This document shows positions 39,943 to 48,094 of a DNA stretch of 64,000 nucleotides, in pieces. The notes beneath the pieces were generated by a model. The model was not told the origin of the DNA, made no database searches, and saw only the letters and a list, made by a program, of their open reading frames with translations. The stretch covers positions 1-64,000 of the forward strand of contig NZ_QEIG01000028.1 of assembly GCF_014324365.1 (NCBI RefSeq), given 5' to 3'. Position numbers and translations under genes: made by a program. Origin of the DNA: Algoriphagus sp. AK58 (GTDB lineage Bacteria > Bacteroidota > Bacteroidia > Cytophagales > Cyclobacteriaceae). Each line of letters begins with the position of its first letter. Position 1 is the first letter of the stretch.

Positions 39943-40881
39943 TTATTCACTTAATATCATGTCGAAATAAGCGATTGTTTTGACCAAGCCCTCCCGAAGC
40001 GGGATTTTGGGTTCCCATCCGAGTTCTTCCTTAGCCAAATCAATGACTGGTTTACGCTGCATGGGGTCATCTTGGGGAAGAGGCATAAATACCAGCTTGC
40101 TCTTGCTGTTGGTGAGTTCGATGACGAGCTGTGCCAATTCGAGCATGGTAAATTCACCAGGATTTCCGATGTTGACAGGTCCCGTAAATCCGTCTCTGGA
40201 ATTCATCAAGCGGTACATTCCTTCGATATTGTCATCCACATAGCAGAAGGAGCGCGTTTGCTTGCCATCCCCATAGATCGTGATGTCCTGACCTTTAAGC
40301 GCCTGAACGATAAAGTTGGATACTACCCGTCCGTCGTTGGGGTGCATTCTCGGACCATAAGTATTGAAGATCCGCATCACTTTGATGGCAACTCCATGCT
40401 GTCGATGATAATCAAAAAACAGAGTTTCAGCACATCGTTTGCCTTCGTCATAACATGCCCGGGGTCCGAGAGGATTCACGTTTCCTCTGTAGGACTCCGG
40501 TTGAGGATGGATTTCTGGATCACCATAGACTTCCGAAGTAGATGCCTGGAGAATCTTGATTTTCAGTCTTTTGGCCAAACCCAGCATGTTCATCGCACCT
40601 ATTACCGAGGTCTTGGTTGTTTGAACGGGATCAAACTGATAATGGATCGGAGATGCCGGACAGGCTAGGTTATAGATTTCATCCACTTCTACATACAGGG
40701 GATGAGTGATGTCATGTCTAAGGAGTTCGAAGTTTTTGTTATCCAACAGGTGGTGGATATTTCTTCGGTTTCCCGTAAAAAAGTTGTCTACACAAAGTAC
40801 TTCATTTCCTTCTTTCAGGAGTCTGTCACAGAGATGGCTGCCCAAAAAGCCGCCGCCACCGCTTACTAAAATTCTTTTCAT
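39943..40881 (-). CDS. UDP-glucuronate decarboxylase (UDP-xylose synthase)
   Basis: 312 residues, extended SDR. NAD-binding [12 protein letters not shown] near residue 8; [17 protein letters not shown] near 73 and [17 protein letters not shown] near 115 are hallmark UXS blocks; catalytic Tyr and Lys lie in [12 protein letters not shown] near 143; [17 protein letters not shown] follows. Converts UDP-glucuronate to UDP-xylose for surface polysaccharides. A minus-strand TATTTTTG 30 nt upstream is its likely -7 element; the gene has its own terminator. Confidence 0.93.
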   Translation of the reverse strand: MKRILVSGGGGFLGSHLCDRLLKEGNEVLCVDNFFTGNRRNIHHLLDNKNFELLRHDITHPLYVEVDEIYNLACPASPIHYQFDPVQTTKTSVIGAMNMLGLAKRLKIKILQASTSEVYGDPEIHPQPESYRGNVNPLGPRACYDEGKRCAETLFFDYHRQHGVAIKVMRIFNTYGPRMHPNDGRVVSNFIVQALKGQDITIYGDGKQTRSFCYVDDNIEGMYRLMNSRDGFTGPVNIGNPGEFTMLELAQLVIELTNSKSKLVFMPLPQDDPMQRKPVIDLAKEELGWEPKIPLREGLVKTIAYFDMILSE

Positions 40882-40910
40882 GAGAGATTGCTCGGATAAA
40901 ACAAGATCGC

Positions 40911-40918
40911 CAAAAATA
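40911..40918 (-). promoter_or_regulatory. -7 element TATTTTTG for UXS
   Basis: Exact TAnnTTTG match on the minus strand; leader about 25 nt. Confidence 0.5.
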
Positions 40919-40998
40919 GTGAAATGTGAGGGAATTCATAGGGAATTACTATCCTTGAAGGAGTTCCTTTGTGGTAATTCATGTTTTTTTTTACAAAG

Positions 40999-41033
40999 GT
41001 CTGATGTCAGGTGTCTGATGACTGATGTTTGTG
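40999..41033. repeat. Heptanucleotide array (GTCTGAT type)
   Basis: GTCTGAT, GTCAGGT, GTCTGAT, GACTGAT, GTTTGTG: five units in 7-bp phase. Confidence 0.75.
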
Positions 41034-41201
41034 CCATCTTCTGACTCAATTCAGGATCTGCGTTTAGCATGGTTAAAAGATGACCGTGACTTTGATTCTC
41101 TCAGTTCAGGCGGATGATCCTTTCTTAAACTCGAATTAAAAGTTTATTCTAAGCCATTTCTTTCATCATCTGACACAGGTTAATCTTCAGCATTTACCTA
41201 A

Positions 41202-42983
41202 TCAAAACCAATCCTTTTCCATGGAAAGGGTGGGATAAGCTTCGGAATGAAATCTTGGAATCAATCCCAAAATCTTCACCAATTCGTATTCCATGAAATA
41301 CCTGGCTGTTTCGATTTTTCCGAAGTAAAAGCCTTGCTCTAGAGCTCCTTGTGAGATTGCCTTTTGAGCCGAAAGGGCTTGCTTTAGCCACATCCAACCT
41401 ATGCAGAGTATACCGCTTGCCTCTAAGAAAAGGGTGGCATCCGCAAGGAATTTATCTGGTCCTTGATTTCTCTTAAACAGCAACTCTCCCGCCGAATGGT
41501 TGAACTTGAGGTATATCTCCTCAAAAGAATGAGCCAAATCGGTCAATTCTTGAATTGACTTTACCTGGTCAAGTGTCTTCTGGATTTCTTTGAGTAAGGC
41601 TTTCCAACCCAATCCTTCCTGCATCCACACTTTCCTACCCAAGAGATCTAATCCATGGATTCCTGTCGTTCCCTCATGAATGGGATGGATTCTCGATTCA
41701 CGGAAATATTGTTCCACCGGAAAATCCGTCGTATATCCCGCTCCACCCAGTATCTGCACCGCCATGGAAGTGCTCAGAACGCCCATTTCCGAAGGATAGC
41801 TTTTCGCAATTGGGGTTAATAAATCCAGCAGGGCCTCCATTTTTAGTTTATTCTCAGCTATGGTTTCCTGAGAAATTTTATCGGAAAGGATTCCGCAGTA
41901 AATCAGCAAGGCCAAAGACCCTTCTGTCACACTTTTCTGAAACAGGAGCATTCGTTTCACATCGGCATGCTCTATGATAGGAATTTGGGGTTTATTGAGG
42001 TCTTTTTCAGATATTTTTCTTCCTTGGGGCCGTTCTTTGGCATAGGCCAAAGAAGCCTGAAATGCAGCTGTTGCAATCGCTACGGCGTTCATTCCCACTC
42101 CAAGTCTGGCCTCATTCATCATCTGAAACATGTACTTCAGTCCCTGATGAGCTTCTCCGACCAGATATCCTTCGCAGTCCTCATTACTTCCCATCATCAA
42201 ATGAGCAATCGGAGCGCCTTTGTAGCCCATTTTATGATAAATACCTTGGGTCAGCACATCGTTTGGTGTTCCATCGAGTCGAATTTTAGGAACTACAAAT
42301 AGCGAAATGCCTTTGGTACCAGAGGGTGCACCTTCAATACGGGCGAGCATGAGGTGGATGATATTTTCACAAGCATCGTGGTCACCTGCCGAAATGTAGA
42401 TTTTTTGGCCTTTGATCTTGAAAACATTGCTTGCAGAGGTTGGAGTCGCCGAGGTGCTCAGGTCTGAAAGCGAACTTCCCGCATCCGGTTCGGTAAGGGC
42501 CATGGTACCTTGCCATTTTCCTGAATACATGTTTGGGGTGAATTTTTCCTTCAACTCCTTTGATCCAAATGTCCGGATCAGATTGGCAGCGCCAGTGGTC
42601 AAAAACGGAAAGACACTCCCTGAATAATTGGAGGCCTGAAAGATAAATCCTGCGGCCATGTGGAGGATCCAGGGTAGTTGCTGTCCACCTTCTTCATATG
42701 GAAAAATGGCATTGATCCATCCGTCTTCCCCAAACTTCCGGATGATGGGTTTCATGCCTGGGTGAATCCGGATTTTGCCATCTACCAGCTGAGGTTCCTG
42801 ACGGTCCATTTCCCTGAATAGGGGATAGAGAGACTTTTCGGCGATTTGCTCAGCAGCATCTAAAACAAGGTTGAAAGTCTCCTTAGTATGGTCTGAAAAA
42901 TAGGGTAGTTGGGTAAGCTCCACGCAGTTTTGATTTTCGAAAAGCTGAAAGTGCAGGTCTCTTTTGGAGTAAAAGGATGGCAT
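41202..42983 (-). CDS. Acyl-CoA dehydrogenase with extended C-terminus
   Basis: 593 residues, about 200 more than the short-chain enzymes. FAD/substrate motifs include GTMALTEPDAGSSLSDL near residue 160 and KIYISAGDHD; the C-terminal helical domain has AVQILGGAGYTTDFPVEQYF and ESRIHPIHEGTTGIHGLDLL near 430. The extra C-terminal part corresponds to the acetyl-CoA dehydrogenase-like C-terminal domain of this subfamily. Oxidises acyl-CoA in fatty-acid or branched-chain breakdown; chain length not readable. Stands alone. Confidence 0.92.
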   Translation of the reverse strand: MPSFYSKRDLHFQLFENQNCVELTQLPYFSDHTKETFNLVLDAAEQIAEKSLYPLFREMDRQEPQLVDGKIRIHPGMKPIIRKFGEDGWINAIFPYEEGGQQLPWILHMAAGFIFQASNYSGSVFPFLTTGAANLIRTFGSKELKEKFTPNMYSGKWQGTMALTEPDAGSSLSDLSTSATPTSASNVFKIKGQKIYISAGDHDACENIIHLMLARIEGAPSGTKGISLFVVPKIRLDGTPNDVLTQGIYHKMGYKGAPIAHLMMGSNEDCEGYLVGEAHQGLKYMFQMMNEARLGVGMNAVAIATAAFQASLAYAKERPQGRKISEKDLNKPQIPIIEHADVKRMLLFQKSVTEGSLALLIYCGILSDKISQETIAENKLKMEALLDLLTPIAKSYPSEMGVLSTSMAVQILGGAGYTTDFPVEQYFRESRIHPIHEGTTGIHGLDLLGRKVWMQEGLGWKALLKEIQKTLDQVKSIQELTDLAHSFEEIYLKFNHSAGELLFKRNQGPDKFLADATLFLEASGILCIGWMWLKQALSAQKAISQGALEQGFYFGKIETARYFMEYELVKILGLIPRFHSEAYPTLSMEKDWF

Positions 42984-43050
42984 GGCGTGCTCGATTAGTG
43001 GATCAATTCAAACGAAATGGAAGTTAATTCAAACTTTTTATTCCTTATAA

Positions 43051-43081
43051 CTTTTCCAAAGTTTCAAACTTTGGAAAAGTT
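43051..43081. repeat. Palindrome ACTTTTCCAAAGTTT
   Basis: Perfect 15-bp arms around a single C. Same one-base centre (TTTCAAA) as the GGTTTTCAAAACC family but different arms. Confidence 0.75.
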
Positions 43082-43100
43082 ATAGCTTGGTAACAAAAAA

Positions 43101-43131
43101 GACTTGGCAGGTTTTCAAAACCGGCCAAGTC
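43101..43131. repeat. Palindrome with GGTTTTCAAAACC core, copy 4
   Basis: GACTTGGCAGGTTTT, C, AAAACCGGCCAAGTC: 15-base arms with one mismatch. Confidence 0.8.
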
Positions 43132-43210
43132 CTACGATTCTATTTGGTCATGGATCAAAGTCTATTTCAATCCATCCTTATTCTTCTTCAATCCGCTTTT
43201 CCTTACACAT

Positions 43211-43242
43211 CCCAACTTCCAGACCTCCTAACTTCCCGACTT
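43211..43242. repeat. Octanucleotide array overlapping the uxuA stop
   Basis: On the plus strand CCCAACTT, CCAGACCT, CCTAACTT, CCCGACTT. On the minus strand it supplies the last codons (K-S-G-S) and the TAG of uxuA, so the array edge defines the C-terminus. Confidence 0.75.
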
Positions 43243-44412
43243 TTTCACCCACAGCAAGGCCTCTTCTACACCTCTGATCTCGGCCAGACCTTTAAGGCGG
43301 CCGATGGCAGTATAACCTGGATTGGAGACTTTTTTGTGCAAATCATCCAGCATCTGATGGCCATGGTCAGGTCGCATCGGTAGGCTTTTCTTTCGCTTTT
43401 CCTGCCACTTTAGGATTTCATCAATGACTTCTACCATGGGCACATTGCCTTCCAGGTGATTGTCCTCATAGAAATTTCCTTCCGCATCCCGCTTGGTACT
43501 TCGGAGGTGGATGAAGTGGATTCGTTCTCCAAACTCACGGACCATGGCTGGAAGATCATTGTCAGGACGAACACCATAGCTTCCTGTACAGAAGGTTAGA
43601 CCATTGTGTTGGCTTGGGGTTTCTGTAAGAATTCTCCTGGCATCAGCTGCGGTACTTACCACCCTGGGTAAACCATACAAAGAGTAAGGAGGATCATCTG
43701 GATGAATGCACAGATATACCCCGACTTCCTCTGCGACCGGAGTGACAGCGTCGAGGAAAAGTCTCAGGTGTTCCGCCAGTTTTTTGGCATCGATGCCTTC
43801 ATAGGTTTTCAGCATGGCACGAAACTCATCCATGGTGTATCCGATTTCCGAACCCGGCAAACCTTTGAGAATATTATCAATGATCAGCTGCTTGGCATCA
43901 GGGGAAAGAGCATTGTAATACGCTCGTGTCGCTTCGATTTCCTCCGGTGAATATTCCTCCAATGCCTCAGGTCTTTGTAAGATGAACAAGTCAAAAGCAA
44001 CGACAGCCTTTCTTTCATAAAGTAGGGCTTTGGCGCCATTGGGGAGTTCATATTCCAGATTGGTTCGAGTCCAATCGAGGATAGGCATAAAATTGTAGCA
44101 CACCGTGAAAATGCCTTCAGCGGCAAGATTTCGAAGTGTTTGTTTGTAATTCTCGATTAATTGGAGGTAGTCACCTGTGCGTGTTTTGATCCGCTCATGT
44201 ACCGGGACAGATTCCACCACTGACCAGGTAAGCCCAGCCTCTTCGATGATATTTTTCCTGGTTTTGATTTCTTCTCTGGACCATACTTCTCCATTGGGAA
44301 TATGGTGTAAAGCTGTAACAATTCCTGTGGCTCCTGACTGACGGATATCACGAATGCTTACCGGATCTTTGGGACCATACCAGCGCATGGTTTGTTCCAT
44401 TCTGTAGCTCAT
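43228..44412 (-). CDS. uxuA: Mannonate dehydratase
   Basis: 394 residues, usual length. Family blocks [16 protein letters not shown] at the N-terminus, [27 protein letters not shown] near 120, [16 protein letters not shown] near 230, [14 protein letters not shown] near 275 and [13 protein letters not shown] near 350. It dehydrates D-mannonate to 2-keto-3-deoxygluconate, the last step of this glucuronate route. It follows the SDR gene in the same direction after a 137-nt gap that holds a heptanucleotide array. Confidence 0.96.
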   Translation of the reverse strand: MSYRMEQTMRWYGPKDPVSIRDIRQSGATGIVTALHHIPNGEVWSREEIKTRKNIIEEAGLTWSVVESVPVHERIKTRTGDYLQLIENYKQTLRNLAAEGIFTVCYNFMPILDWTRTNLEYELPNGAKALLYERKAVVAFDLFILQRPEALEEYSPEEIEATRAYYNALSPDAKQLIIDNILKGLPGSEIGYTMDEFRAMLKTYEGIDAKKLAEHLRLFLDAVTPVAEEVGVYLCIHPDDPPYSLYGLPRVVSTAADARRILTETPSQHNGLTFCTGSYGVRPDNDLPAMVREFGERIHFIHLRSTKRDAEGNFYEDNHLEGNVPMVEVIDEILKWQEKRKKSLPMRPDHGHQMLDDLHKKVSNPGYTAIGRLKGLAEIRGVEEALLWVKKSGS

Positions 44413-44476
44413 GGAAAGAGAATTTTTGGTTATATGTGTATTAGTTATTGAGTTATTTGTTTCTGGCTAGCCGGAA

Positions 44477-44544
44477 GTTAAAGGTTAAACGTTAAAAGTT
44501 TTCTGATCTTTTTCTCGATTAACTATTAACGCTTAACGACCAAC
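44477..44544. repeat. Inverted heptanucleotide arrays between the SDR gene and uxuA
   Basis: Left: GTTAAAG, GTTAAAC, GTTAAAA, GTTTTCT (44477-44504). Right: GATTAAC, TATTAAC, GCTTAAC, GACCAAC (44517-44544), the complement type of the left. The two arms could pair in the mRNA between two co-directional operon genes. Confidence 0.8.
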
Positions 44545-44549
44545 AATTT

Positions 44550-45371
44550 CTAGACTCCTGAATAAGCGCTGAATCCTCCGTCCACGGCTACGATGGTGCC
44601 GGTGACAAAAGCAGAAGCATCGCTGCAAAGCCAATGCAAGGCTCCGAGAAGATCTTCCGGCTTACCAAATCGGTTCATAGGTGTATGTGTAATAATCTGA
44701 TTTCCCCGCTGGGTTAGGCTTCCGTCTGCTTCGGTGAGAAGGGTACGATTTTGTTCTGTGAGAAAAAATCCTGGAGCAATCGCATTTACTCTGAAATTTG
44801 GACCGTGTTTGTGTGCCAGCTCTACTGAAAGCCATTTGGTCAGATTGTCAATAGCTGCCTTGGCGGAAGCATAGCCCATCACGCGAGTCATAGGCCTGGT
44901 TGCTGCCATAGAGCTGATATTGAGGATGTTTCCCTGGCCGTTTTTAAGCATCAGGGGTAGTAAAGCCTTGATAGGAAGTACGGTTCCCAAATAATTGAGA
45001 TCCATAACCTTTCTAAGCGAATGGGTATCCAGATCCAGGAAATTTTGGTCAGGCCGGATGACTGCACCGGGCATATTTCCTCCGGCGGAATTGATCAGGG
45101 TATCTATCCTGCCATGTTGAGCTTCAATAATTTCAGCCATCTTGATCAAAGACTCTTCATCAGTCACATCGGCAAAATAACCCCAGGCTTTTCCTCCCTT
45201 GGAATTGATCTCTTGGACCAGCTGATTGACTTTGTCAGGTGTTCGGCCGATGATCAGCAATTCCGCACCTTCCTGTGCCAAATGCATTGCCATGGCATGA
45301 CCTAACACACCGGTTGCACCGGAGAACGCAATTTTTTTACCCTCGAGAGAGAAAATTTGGGATGAATTCAT
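44550..45371 (-). CDS. SDR-family D-mannonate oxidoreductase (fructuronate reductase)
   Basis: 273 residues from MNSSQIFSLEGKKIAFSGATG, with the start 2 nt after the uxaC stop; a longer frame would run backwards into uxaC. Rossmann motif FSGATGVLGHAMAMHLA near residue 17, NSAGGN at 98, catalytic Ser in LNISSMAA and Tyr/Lys in GYASAKAAIDNLTKW, and the closing GTIVAVDGGFSAYSGV. Between uxaC and uxuA this fills the fructuronate to mannonate step, replacing the unrelated UxuB of Enterobacteria. Confidence 0.92.
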   Translation of the reverse strand: MNSSQIFSLEGKKIAFSGATGVLGHAMAMHLAQEGAELLIIGRTPDKVNQLVQEINSKGGKAWGYFADVTDEESLIKMAEIIEAQHGRIDTLINSAGGNMPGAVIRPDQNFLDLDTHSLRKVMDLNYLGTVLPIKALLPLMLKNGQGNILNISSMAATRPMTRVMGYASAKAAIDNLTKWLSVELAHKHGPNFRVNAIAPGFFLTEQNRTLLTEADGSLTQRGNQIITHTPMNRFGKPEDLLGALHWLCSDASAFVTGTIVAVDGGFSAYSGV

Positions 45372-45373
45372 TC

Positions 45374-46813
45374 TTAAATCTGGTAGTTGGAAGGGGAGAA
45401 ATTGAAGTAGTTTTTGGCATTGTGATAGCAAATATCCGATACAAGCTTTCCAAGCCATTTTTCATCCCAAGGCAATTCCCCGTTTTCTACATCCTGACCA
45501 AATAGATTGCAGAGGATTCTTCGGAAATATTCATGTCGAGGGAAAGAAAGGAAGCTTCTTGAGTCGGTGAGCATTCCGATGAAACAGCTGATCAAACCCA
45601 TATTGGAAAGGGTGTTCATTTGCTTTTCCATCCCGTCTTTTTGATCCAGATACCACCATCCTGAGCCAAACTGCACTTTTCCTTTGATCGAGCCATCGTT
45701 GAAGTTACCGATCATCGTGGCAAAGACCTCATTATCTCTTGGATTGAGGTTGTAGATGACCGTTTGGGCGAGTTGATCGGTGGAGTCCAGTTCATTCAGG
45801 AATTTTGCCATGGCACGCGCTTGATCAAAATCCCCGATGGAATCAAATCCTGTATCCGGTCCGAGGACAGTCAGCATTCTTGCGTTTGTGTTTCTCAAGG
45901 CGCCAAGGTGAAACTGCTGTACCCATCCATGGCTATGGTAGAGTTTGCAGAGTTTTTTCAGGACTTTGAATTTGAAGTATTCGATTTCCTCTGTGTTTGG
46001 GTGATTTCCGCGAAGGACTTTTTGTAAGATGCCATCCGCCGAAAGCCTGGAATCATTGGAATAATACATATTTTCCAATCCGTGGTCTGAAAGTCGGCAT
46101 CCTCGGGAATGGAAGAACTCAATTCTATTGGATAATGCCTCGATCAACTTGTCAAAGGAGTTGATTTCTATTCCGGACACCTGTCCAAGTTTTTCCAAAT
46201 AGGATTTATATCCTTCTGGATTTTCGATGGCAAAGGATTTATCCGGTCTGAAAGCGGGGTATAGTCCGACTTTCTTTTTGGAGTGAAAATAAGATTCATG
46301 GTGCTCGAGGCTGTCTATTGGATCGTCAGTAGAGCAAACGACTTCCACATTCATGCCTTCCAGGAGGCCTTGGGCCCGGAAACTTTCTTCTTGAAGCATT
46401 TCGGAGGTTTTGAAATAAACCTCCGAAGCATTTTCGGTAGTGAGCAGTTCGTCCACCCCAAAATACCTTATCAACTCCATGTGACTCCAATGGTACAGTG
46501 GATTTCGCATGGTAAAAGGCAGGGTATAGGCCCACTTTTCAAACTTTTCAGTATCAGAGCCATTGCCTGTGATATATTTTTCATTCACCCCCAAAGTCCG
46601 CATTGCCCTCCACTTGTAATGGTCTCCGGCAAGCCAAATTTTACTGATATTTTCAAATTTCCGGTTTTGGGCAATTTCAGCTGGGGGGAGGTGATTGTGA
46701 TAATCTATGATCGGAAGGTGCTTGGCATAGTCGTGGTAAAGAATTTTGGCGAATTCATTTCGCAGCAAAAAGTCTTCAGAGAGAAAGCTTTTTTGGGTCT
46801 GAGCAGTGATCAT
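45374..46813 (-). CDS. uxaC: Glucuronate isomerase
   Basis: 479 residues. Motifs: PIIDYHNHLPPAEIA near residue 33 (metal-binding H-x-H), WLAGDHYKWRAMRTLGV near 65, STDDPIDSLEHH, LADSGRG-region equivalents, and a closing LFGQDVENGELPWDEKWLG. It isomerises D-glucuronate to D-fructuronate (or galacturonate to tagaturonate). First gene of uxaC-SDR-uxuA. The upstream intergenic region shared with the LacI gene holds a candidate operator at 46894-46909. Confidence 0.96.
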   Translation of the reverse strand: MITAQTQKSFLSEDFLLRNEFAKILYHDYAKHLPIIDYHNHLPPAEIAQNRKFENISKIWLAGDHYKWRAMRTLGVNEKYITGNGSDTEKFEKWAYTLPFTMRNPLYHWSHMELIRYFGVDELLTTENASEVYFKTSEMLQEESFRAQGLLEGMNVEVVCSTDDPIDSLEHHESYFHSKKKVGLYPAFRPDKSFAIENPEGYKSYLEKLGQVSGIEINSFDKLIEALSNRIEFFHSRGCRLSDHGLENMYYSNDSRLSADGILQKVLRGNHPNTEEIEYFKFKVLKKLCKLYHSHGWVQQFHLGALRNTNARMLTVLGPDTGFDSIGDFDQARAMAKFLNELDSTDQLAQTVIYNLNPRDNEVFATMIGNFNDGSIKGKVQFGSGWWYLDQKDGMEKQMNTLSNMGLISCFIGMLTDSRSFLSFPRHEYFRRILCNLFGQDVENGELPWDEKWLGKLVSDICYHNAKNYFNFSPSNYQI

Positions 46814-46893
46814 GAGTTAACTATGTGGGTGCTTTTGGGTCTATTTATGGAGTTTAAATTTATTCTTTAAACACGGGGGAAGTAGATTAAAAT

Positions 46894-46909
46894 ACGGAAA
46901 CGTTTGCAC
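46894..46909. promoter_or_regulatory. Candidate LacI-family operator, site 1
   Basis: ACGGAAACGTTTGCAC, with the central palindrome AAACGTTT, lies between divergent uxaC and the LacI gene. Two close matches occur at 52950 and 56046. The A-A-n-C-G-n-T-T core is typical of LacI-family sites. Confidence 0.7.
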
Positions 46910-46994
46910 ACATTATTTAAATGGAAATAATTCACTATTTTGAAATGCCTAAGATTTTTAAGGATCTTTTTAGGACAATTAACCCAAACAACCT

Positions 46995-48020
46995 ATGAGT
47001 ACCGGAGTGAATCTAAAAGAACTCGCTGCAGAGCTGAAGTTATCTCCATCTACTGTATCTCGTGCCCTAAACGACAGCTATGAGATCAGTGAGGCCACCA
47101 AAAAAAAGGTGATCAGCATGGCGGAGAAATTGAACTATCAGCCAAATCCTTTTGCGAGAAGTTTGAGAGAGAATAAAAGCAAGACCATCGCGGTGGTGAT
47201 TCCGGAGCGGATGAGTAGCTTTTTCTCAAAAGTTGTAGACGGAATAGAAGAAATAACCCAGCAACACGGGTATCATCTGCTGGTCTACAGTACACACGAA
47301 GATGTGGATAGGGAAAAAAAGATCGTCAATCTTTTGATGAATGGACGTGCTGATGCGATCATCATGTCCGTATCCAGTCAGACCAGTGATATTTCCCATC
47401 TGACTAGACTTCATGAAAGGGGATTTCCTTTGGTGTTTTTTGATCGGATATGTACAGATATCCCGACTACCAAATTTATAACAAACGATTATGAAAGCGG
47501 TTTTGAAGGAACCAAGCATCTGATTCAGCAGGGATGCCGAAAAATTGCCTTTTTGATGCTTTCTAAAGAACTCTCTATTACCAAAGATCGATACCGCGGA
47601 TATCTCGACGCGTTGAAGCAGGCGGGTCTATCTCCCGAGCCCCAACTCAATATCACTTGCTGCCAGGAAGAAGAACAAAATGTGGAAGCTATCCGTCAGA
47701 TGTTGATGTCACCAGATCGGCCGGATGGTATATTATCTTCGGTAGAAAAGTTGGCACTTGCAACCTATCACGCGATTAAGCGTACAGACTTAAAAATTCC
47801 GGATGATTTGAAGATTATCAGCTTCTTTTCAAACCTGAGTATTGCCAGTTTGCTGCATCCGTCTTTGACAACGATTACTCAACCTGCATTTTCTATCGGG
47901 GAGGAATGCGCCAAACTGTTGATGAAAAAATTGACCAAGCCCAGACAACCGGACTTGCCAAACCAGATCATCACCATTCCATCAAAAATCACAATCAGAT
48001 CGTCAACGATCGCAGTATAA
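46995..48020 (+). CDS. LacI-family transcriptional regulator
   Basis: 341 residues. N-terminal helix-turn-helix with the hinge: GVNLKELAAELKLSPSTVSRALNDSYEISE, then NYQPNPFARSLR near residue 52. The periplasmic-binding-type core includes IAVVIPERMSSFFSKVVDGIEE, FVLFDRI-type VFFDRICTDIP, and a C-terminal IKRTDLKIPDDLKIISF. Predicted to sense an inducer of the uronate or glycan pathway and control the adjacent uxaC operon, itself and probably susCD and the DUF1080 operon through the shared motif. Confidence 0.93.
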   Translation: MSTGVNLKELAAELKLSPSTVSRALNDSYEISEATKKKVISMAEKLNYQPNPFARSLRENKSKTIAVVIPERMSSFFSKVVDGIEEITQQHGYHLLVYSTHEDVDREKKIVNLLMNGRADAIIMSVSSQTSDISHLTRLHERGFPLVFFDRICTDIPTTKFITNDYESGFEGTKHLIQQGCRKIAFLMLSKELSITKDRYRGYLDALKQAGLSPEPQLNITCCQEEEQNVEAIRQMLMSPDRPDGILSSVEKLALATYHAIKRTDLKIPDDLKIISFFSNLSIASLLHPSLTTITQPAFSIGEECAKLLMKKLTKPRQPDLPNQIITIPSKITIRSSTIAV

Positions 48021-48046
48021 TTTGTTTTTGGTTTTCTTTTATTACG

Positions 48047-48077
48047 AAAAAGGCCCTGAATTTCAGGGCCTCTTTTT
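48047..48077. terminator. Bidirectional terminator between LacI and susD genes
   Basis: GGCCCTGAA/TTCAGGGCC stem, A-tract on the left and T-tract on the right. Confidence 0.88.
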
Positions 48078-48094
48078 ATGGTGTAAAGCTAAAT

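Larger units (their letters stand above)
40882..41201. other. Gene-free stretch with a GTCTGAT heptanucleotide array
   Basis: Contains the UXS promoter region, the array at 40999-41033 and AT-rich spacer. No gene or clear terminator for the acyl-CoA dehydrogenase was seen. Confidence 0.6.

Noticed and set aside
40072-40668. 198-codon plus-strand ORF
   Set aside because: Antisense to the UDP-glucuronate decarboxylase, which has all family motifs.
44050-44090. tRNA-like GGTTCGAGTCC
   Set aside because: This T-loop look-alike lies inside uxuA and no acceptor, D or anticodon stem fits around it.
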